DNA of 64,000 bases from Paraspadella gotoi. Taxonomy: Eukaryota > Chaetognatha. The DNA is taken from assembly GCA_051294375.1 (NCBI GenBank), contig CM119269.1, positions 3,974,302-4,038,301 on the forward strand, read 5' to 3'. The notes beneath the pieces were generated by a model that was not told the origin of the DNA, ran no database searches, and was given only the letters and a program-made list of their open reading frames with translations. Of this stretch, positions 58,401-64,000 are shown one piece after another. Positions within the stretch are counted from its first letter, which is position 1, and every line of letters starts with the position of its first letter. The position numbers were made by a program, and so were the translations under genes.

Positions 58401-60285
58401 TGATTGAAGATGCTGAGCATCAAAAAGTTTCAAGAGAAAAAGATAGCAGAACTGATCAATATGCTTGAAACCTCTGAGGTAGACGATACTGCTTTTGAAG
58501 AAAAAATTCGAGATCTACATCAAGAACATAACCGTAGCTTACAACATCAAATTGAAATGATGTCACAAATAGATGAAATGAAAAGTTGTATGAAATTGAA
58601 CAAACAGAAAGAAGAAGATTAAAAATGGATCAAGAATTTGTCAAAAAAATTGAATCAATGAAAAAAGAACATGGATATTGCCCAGCTTAAACAACAGCAA
58701 ATTATGCAAGATATCGAGATGATGCATTAAAATGGTGGTTGTTCAACAAAAAGATGATGAATTGATAATAAAATGAAAAGTTAAAAAGATGAAAATAAAA
58801 AACAATTGGAGCAGCAGAAACATCATGCCAATAACTTGAAGAGTTGAACACAAACAATAGATAATTTAAATCCAGATCATGATATTGATTTTGAAGAAAA
58901 ATGAGACTGATAGACAAGAACATAATAGGAGCTTTAATCATCAAACAGAACTTATGATACAATAGAAGGATGAAAAAAATGTATGAGGCAGAACTTAATT
59001 GAAGAGCAAGAACTCTAGAAAATAAAAATTTTTGTGCTCCAGATGACAAGTTTTCAGAAAAATCATAATGAAAATGTAAAAAAACAAAAAGAAATAATGG
59101 AAGAAATTGAAAATATACAAAGCATGTTTTACAATATCAAAATGAAGACATCCTTGTGACAAATTAAAGAATATGAAAGAAAAAACTGATGAAGATGCTG
59201 AGCATCAAAGTTTCAAGAGAAAAAGATAGCAGAATGATCAATATGCTTGAAACCTCTGAGGTAGACGATACTGCTTTTGAAGAAAAAATTCGAGATCTAC
59301 ATCAAGAACATAACCGTTAGCTTACAACATCAAATTGAAATGATGTCACAAATAGATGAAATGAAAAAGTTGTATGAAATTGAAAAAACAGAAGAAGAAG
59401 AATTAAAAAATGGATCAAGAATTTGTCAAAAAAATTGAATCAATGAAAAAAGAACATGATATTGCCCAGCTTAAACAACAGCAAATTATGCCAAGATATC
59501 GAGATGATGCAATTAAAAGTGGTGGGTGTACTAGCAAAAAGATGATGAATTGATAAATAAATGAAAAAGTTAAAAACTGAAAATAAAAAACAATTGGAAG
59601 GAGTGAGAACATCATGCCAATAAACTTGAAAAGAGTTGAAACAAGACAAAGCATATTTTAAATCCAAGATCATGATATTGATTTTGAAGTAAAAATGAGA
59701 CTGATATGAACCAAGAACATAAAGGAGCTTTGAAATCATCAACAAGAACTTATGATACATCAGAAGAGATGAAAAAAATGTATGAGGCAGAACTTAATGA
59801 AGAGCAAGAACTCTAAAAATAAAAATTTTGTGTCCAGATGACAGGTTTCAGAAAAATCATAATGAAATGTAAAAAAACCAAAAGAAATAATGGCAAGAAA
59901 TTGAAATATACAAAAGCATGTTTAACAATATCAAAATGAGACACTTGGGAGCAGATAGAAGAAATGAAAGAAAAAACTGATGAAGATGCTGAGCATCGCA
60001 AAAAGTTTCAAAGAGAAAAAGATTAGCAGAAACTGATCAATTGCTTGAAACCTCTGAGTAGACGATACGCTTTTGAAGAAAAATTCGAAGATCTACTCAA
60101 GAGAATTAAACGCGTAGCGTTACACATCAAAAATAGCTGAATGATGTCACAAAGATGAAATGAAAAAAGTGTTGAAATTGAAAAGACAGAAGAAGAGAGA
60201 AGTAGAATAAAATGGGATCAAGAAGTTGTCAAAAAAATTCGTATCAATGAAAAAAGAGAATGGATCATTGGCCCAGCTAAAATTT
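55428..60285 (+). repeat. Tandem array of a roughly 0.8-kb coiled-coil coding unit
   Basis: The landmark GCCCAGCT(T)AAA recurs near 56209, 57057, 57883, 58680, 59464 and 60271 (spacing 784-848), and the first copy starts right after the N run. Each unit encodes two related halves: one with DFEEKMRLIDQEHNRSL, the other with FEEKIRDLHQEHNRSLQHQ, and ends MKKEHDIAQLKQQ. Frames are broken by many one-base indels in A runs, while the amino-acid sequence survives across frames, so sequencing error is likelier than decay. The longest clean frame is 58404-58622. The unit matches the end of the exon at 61959-62739, so the array is most likely part of the downstream coiled-coil gene. Confidence 0.8.
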
Positions 60286-60427
60286 AAAATTTATTATTTT
60301 TTTTGTCTGGACTTGCCCCAAAAAATTGAAGAAAAAGTACAAAATTTTAATATTTATTTTAATTTTAATGCAATATTTCAAAAACCTCTGTCTTTATGCC
60401 CTTGATGACGAAAGAAGTCATCGAAGA

Positions 60428-60478
60428 GATAGAGAGAGAGAGAGAAACAGAGAGAGAAAGAGAGAGAGAGAGAGAGAC
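60428..60478. repeat. (GA)n microsatellite
   Basis: Interrupted GA run directly before a polypyrimidine tract and the exon at 60509. Confidence 0.95.
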
Positions 60479-60508
60479 CCCCCTCTATTCCTCTCTCCAT
60501 ATATTCAG

Positions 60509-62764
60509 GAGGAAGAAGCGGTGATGCGACACCTGACGAATCGGATCGAACGCAGCGTGGATCTGCTCGACGCGATGGAGGCGTCCACGACGGAGATGAC
60601 CTTTCAGGCGGAGGACATGGTGCAGCGTCTCCTCGGGATTGGCGAGGAGCGCGAAAGGAGAGCGAAGAGAGAAGGAATTGAAGCGGGGAGCACGGGCGAA
60701 GACGGTTCGAAAACTGAATTGGAAGAAGCGAAGAAACTCAAGGTTTATTGAAAAAAAATTATTAAAATTTATAACAATAGATTGGGAACAACATTACGAT
60801 GTAGATTAGAGTGATGTGAAAATGATCAAATTTTATGTAATTAAAATTTAGCTTGTAAATTATGAAATTAAAAACCCATTAAAATATTGGAATTCCTGAA
60901 AGCGGCGCTAGCAGTCCTTTAGATTTGAGGTTTTTTTTTCTGTCTTAACAAATGAACAACCCACTATAGGCAAATTACATGCATTTTTAACGTTAGTGGG
61001 ACAGACGGACATACCGACCGACCGACGGACCGACCGACCGAGTAACTTATAGAGTTGCTCCCCGAGTACTCACGGGGCAACTAAAAAACAAACTAATAAA
61101 CAACAGAATAGTAATTAGCTTTTGTACTGAACTGGTAACCACTTATTTTTACCCTAAAATAAATAAGAAATTAAGCCAATTTATCTCAATTTCAATTTTA
61201 GTCTCAATTTTATTACTCAGGTATTGACGGCCGCGTTGAGGGAGGTGGAGGAAAAAACGGAAATTATAGAAGAAATGACGAGGGACGCCTCCGCCATGAT
61301 GGAGAGGGCCGATGTACTACGACGAAGAGTTACTCAAATGGAAGAGGTGGGTTGGAAGAGGAAAAAAGAAAAAAATGAGTGGAAATAGTGACGTTGTCAA
61401 AAAGTTAAATTTATTGCCTTTTATACAATGATTATTACTCATCACTTTTTATAATTGAAAGTTCTGTAAAACTAATGCAAAATTCTTTGAACAATTTTTT
61501 TTAAATAGTGGAGAATATTAAAACATTGCGGCATATATATATTTACTGTTGCATAGGCAATGAAAAAATATAAATTTTTATCTAATATGGGTTGTATGGG
61601 AACCAGCCTTATGATTCTTACTCCCCTTTTATTTGAAGGTCGAGAAGGCAAAGAGAACACAACCGGCAGATTTTGTGATGGCTTCAGATTCAAGCACTGC
61701 ATTTGACAACAGACTTAAAAATTTGCAGGAAAAGCACCAACACGAACTCGAGGTCAGTTTTCATGGTATTGATGTACTTGAACAAAATCCCTCACTTTTT
61801 TAAAAGATCTAATTTACCTAACAAATCTGAATGCCTGTAATAACCAATTAAAGTTTTTTTTCAAAATATACTAAAACAATTTATTGACCATACATAAGAA
61901 TCCCTATACTATGAAATCTTTATGAAATGTAGTTATCCTTATCCCATTTATATTACAGAATGAAAAAATAAAACTGCAAGTTTACAAATCTAAAGAGATG
62001 TACATTTTTAATAGAAATGAAATGGATCCTGCAGAAAATTTAGAATTTTATAATGATTTAGTTAAAGCTGTTCCATCGGCTGAAATAGAAGCAAACGATA
62101 CTGAGAAAAGCAAACTGCTTCTGGTTCAACAACTGAGTGAAGATAATTTGAGAGATTACCAATTGTCAAAAAAATTGAAAAAGTTAGAGGCAGAGAATAT
62201 ATCAAGCATTACTGAGCATAAGGAAGAATCACATGATAATGAACTGGACCAGAAAAGATTTGGAGAAAAACAAAAGTTCATATCAATAAATGAATGCAAT
62301 GAAGAAATGTCTAAAACTGAGATAGATAAGAATCTACTAAAAGAAGATTTTTTTAAAACAGAAAAAGAATTATATGCTGAGCATCAAAAAGATATTCAAA
62401 CATATAAGCAATTGGAACAAATAGAAAATTTTCACAAAGAGCAAAAAAACAAACAACTTCGTCTTATATCTGATATTGAAAACATAAAAATCAATGTTGT
62501 TAAAAGCCAAGATGAATTTCTAAAGTCAAATATTACTGAGAAGCATTCACCTAGAAATCAACCTCCACAAGAATATGAATCTAGCTTTCAACAGGAAATG
62601 GACATGTCACAAACGGACAAAATAAAAAAGTTGTATGAAAGTAAACAATCAGAAAAATTAGTGTCAGATCAAGAATTTGCTGAAAAAATTGTATTAATGA
62701 AAAAAGAACATGATATTGCCCAGCTTAAACAACAGAGAAAGAAGAGAGAGGGAAGAGAGAGGAG

Positions 62765-62819
<55 letters not shown>

Positions 62820-63754
62820 AATCAGAAAAACTGATTTTTATCAAAAGCCCCTCCCTATGCTCACATCAGGACTGAATACTCTGTTTTTATCTGGAGTGAT
62901 CATTTTGGGAAAGGAGTAGAGCAGACTGAAGTGGTTGAAAAGAAAGCACAAGAGCAACGGGTGGCAGTTGAGATGCCAACCAATGNNNNNNNNNNAAAGC
63001 ACAAGAGCAACCGGCGGCATTTGAGATGCCAACCAATGAGCAAATATCTGCGGCTCTCATTTTGGAGGAGGCTATGAAAGAAGCCGTCGAACTGGCCTCA
63101 ATGAAAACTGAGTCTGTCATTAAGGAAGCCCCGATTGAAACAGCGCCGGCGACTGACGCACCGGCAAAAGCGCCACGACGCCGCAAGACCGAGGAAATCA
63201 AAGTTCCGACGGCGAAGGAGACGATGACTTTAGCACCGGCGCCCCGCGGCGATTCCATCAAAGAAGCGGCGCTGCTGTCCGAGATCGATCGAGTCGCTCG
63301 CGCCCTCTACGGAAAACTCGGCGTTCTCGAGACTTTTGAGGCCGACGCCCGATTGCGACTCAGCGGCGTCGAGGAGGCCGTCGGCGTCGTTGAACGGCTC
63401 GCCGTCCGTCGCCATCGGGGAACGGTGCCCGCGACAATGTTGGATGCAAATGTCACAATCGTGTCTCCAGCTCCGGAGAAGGCTCCGCCGAGGACCAAGA
63501 AGCGAGAGGCCGTCGCCGCCGTCTCAGCGACGCCTATGGCCGAAAAACCGCCACGGAGACGCCAGAAACAAGAGCGGCCGCAGCAGCCTCAGCCTCAGCC
63601 TCAGCTAGACTCCCTGATGACGACGTTGAAGCTGCTGGAGAAAAGTCTGGACGTCCTCTACTTTCTAGAGTTCGAAACTGTCAACGAGGAGGCGCAAATA
63701 AAGAGGCTTATTGCCATCGCCGATCGACTGCACGATCGGGAAGAATCGAGGTGA
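60509..63754 (+). CDS. Repeat-containing coiled-coil protein, paralogue of the 13-21 kb gene
   Basis: Exons 60509-60742, 61221-61346, 61639-61752 and 61959 to about 62739 join in phase 0 with AG/GT borders (78, 42, 38 and about 260 codons). A last exon runs from about 62925 to the stop at 63752-63754, broken by a 10-N gap. The first exon carries a helical unit (NRIERSVDLLDAMEASTTEM). The AT-rich fourth exon is K/E-rich coiled coil ending in the unit of the neighbouring array (MKKEHDIAQLKQQ). The GC-rich last exon has two more units (IDRVARALYGKLGVLETFEA; LKLLEKSLDVLYFLEFETV) separated by Pro/Arg-rich linker. No donor is seen after 62739, where a (GA)n tract replaces the expected continuation. 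The upstream end is not in the window, unless the array belongs to it. Function unknown; probably structural. Confidence 0.75.
60889..61085 (+). mobile_element. Interspersed hairpin/ACCG-core element, copy in intron
   Basis: Lies in the intron 60743-61220. GGAATTCCTGAAAGCGGCGC start, GTCTTAACAAATG, GCAAATTACATGCATTTTTAA, (GACC)n core, then AGAGTTGCTCCCCGAGTACT-CACGGGGCAACTAAAAAA. The last part folds as an imperfect hairpin (GTTGC...GCAAC). Confidence 0.75.
62740..62820. repeat. (GA)n tract at exon edge
   Basis: It begins exactly where the coding repeat would continue (after CAGCTTAAACAACAG). The open frame through it is R/E-rich and artefactual. Confidence 0.85.
62986..62995. other. 10-N gap with repeated flanks
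   Basis: About 40 bases are nearly the same on both sides (AAAGCACAAGAGCAAC ... GAGATGCCAACCAATG). This indicates unresolved contig overlap or a short coding duplication (KAQEQ...EMPTN twice). Confidence 0.85.
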
Positions 63755-63817
63755 TTTGGAGAATGAATGAGGGAATGGATGAATGAATGAATCAATCAAT
63801 GAATAAAAACAAAAATA

Positions 63818-63818
63818 A

Positions 63819-63906
<88 letters not shown>

Positions 63907-63908
63907 AA
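63818..63908. repeat. (GAAA)n microsatellite
   Basis: About 22 GAAA units in the 3' flank of the last gene; AATAAA signals lie on either side (about 63801 and 63972). Confidence 0.95.
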
Positions 63909-64000
63909 AAACGGACAAATGAATGAATGGAGAGACGAATGAATGAAGAAATCAGTAAATTTAACATCCAATAAATTATCGAAAGAGTGAAGTTTAAAGA

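Noticed and set aside
55606-60001. Minus-strand F/L/S-rich frames across the array
   Set aside because: Antisense shadows of the K/E-rich coding repeat on the plus strand.

Overview
This window is animal nuclear DNA, most likely from an invertebrate. Evidence: GT-AG introns, a bestrophin gene start with animal-type sequence, a Ty3/Gypsy-like retroelement carrying an envelope-like gene, and an exceptional load of (GA)n/(CT)n microsatellites. It is a draft scaffold: N runs lie at 21215-21224, 38565-38589, 44428-44452, 55328-55427 and 62986-62995. Several stretches (38.6-39.2, 43.9-45.1, 49-60.3 kb) carry the single-base insertions and deletions typical of unpolished long reads. The species cannot be named from the sequence.

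Layout. 1-6133 (+): a GC-rich gene of unknown function; 14 exons join in phase, 5' end outside the window. 7877-9371 (-): first four exons of a bestrophin, with no later exons found. 10.4-10.6 kb: CCAAT/CRE-rich promoter-like block. 13174-21191 (-): AT-rich gene for a long coiled-coil protein whose 991-codon exon is built of degenerate 55-70-residue helical repeats. 21225-30254 (-): a retroelement with Gag-protease, RT-RNase H-(OTU-like region)-integrase and an envelope-like gene cut by the N run. 30.3-38.5 kb: repeats and telomere-like sequence, no convincing gene. 38.6-39.74 kb (-): three unrecognised GC-rich exons. 39.78-42.43 kb: GC-rich element bounded by inverted repeats. 42.46-42.96 kb: solo-LTR candidate. 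43-49 kb: microsatellites and a gap-flank duplication. 49.2-55.3 kb: nested mosaic repeats. 55.4-60.3 kb: about six copies of a roughly 0.8-kb coding repeat. 60.5-63.75 kb (+): a second gene with the same repeat module as the 13-21 kb gene.

The most unusual content is the pair of coiled-coil genes. The minus-strand gene at 13-21 kb and the plus-strand gene at 60.5-63.8 kb share an LEK-x-LD-x-L-x-x-LE type module, and both end on one copy of it. They also share a second motif (FEEK...EH...L-HQ-E-MM-Q) with the tandem array at 55-60 kb. They look like diverged paralogues of a large filament-like protein family that I cannot name.

Mobile elements are numerous: the retroelement, a 324-bp MITE in an intron, at least four copies of a roughly 195-bp interspersed element with an ACCG-type microsatellite core and a terminal hairpin (two of them in introns), two tRNA-like SINE candidates, a solo LTR and the inverted-repeat element.
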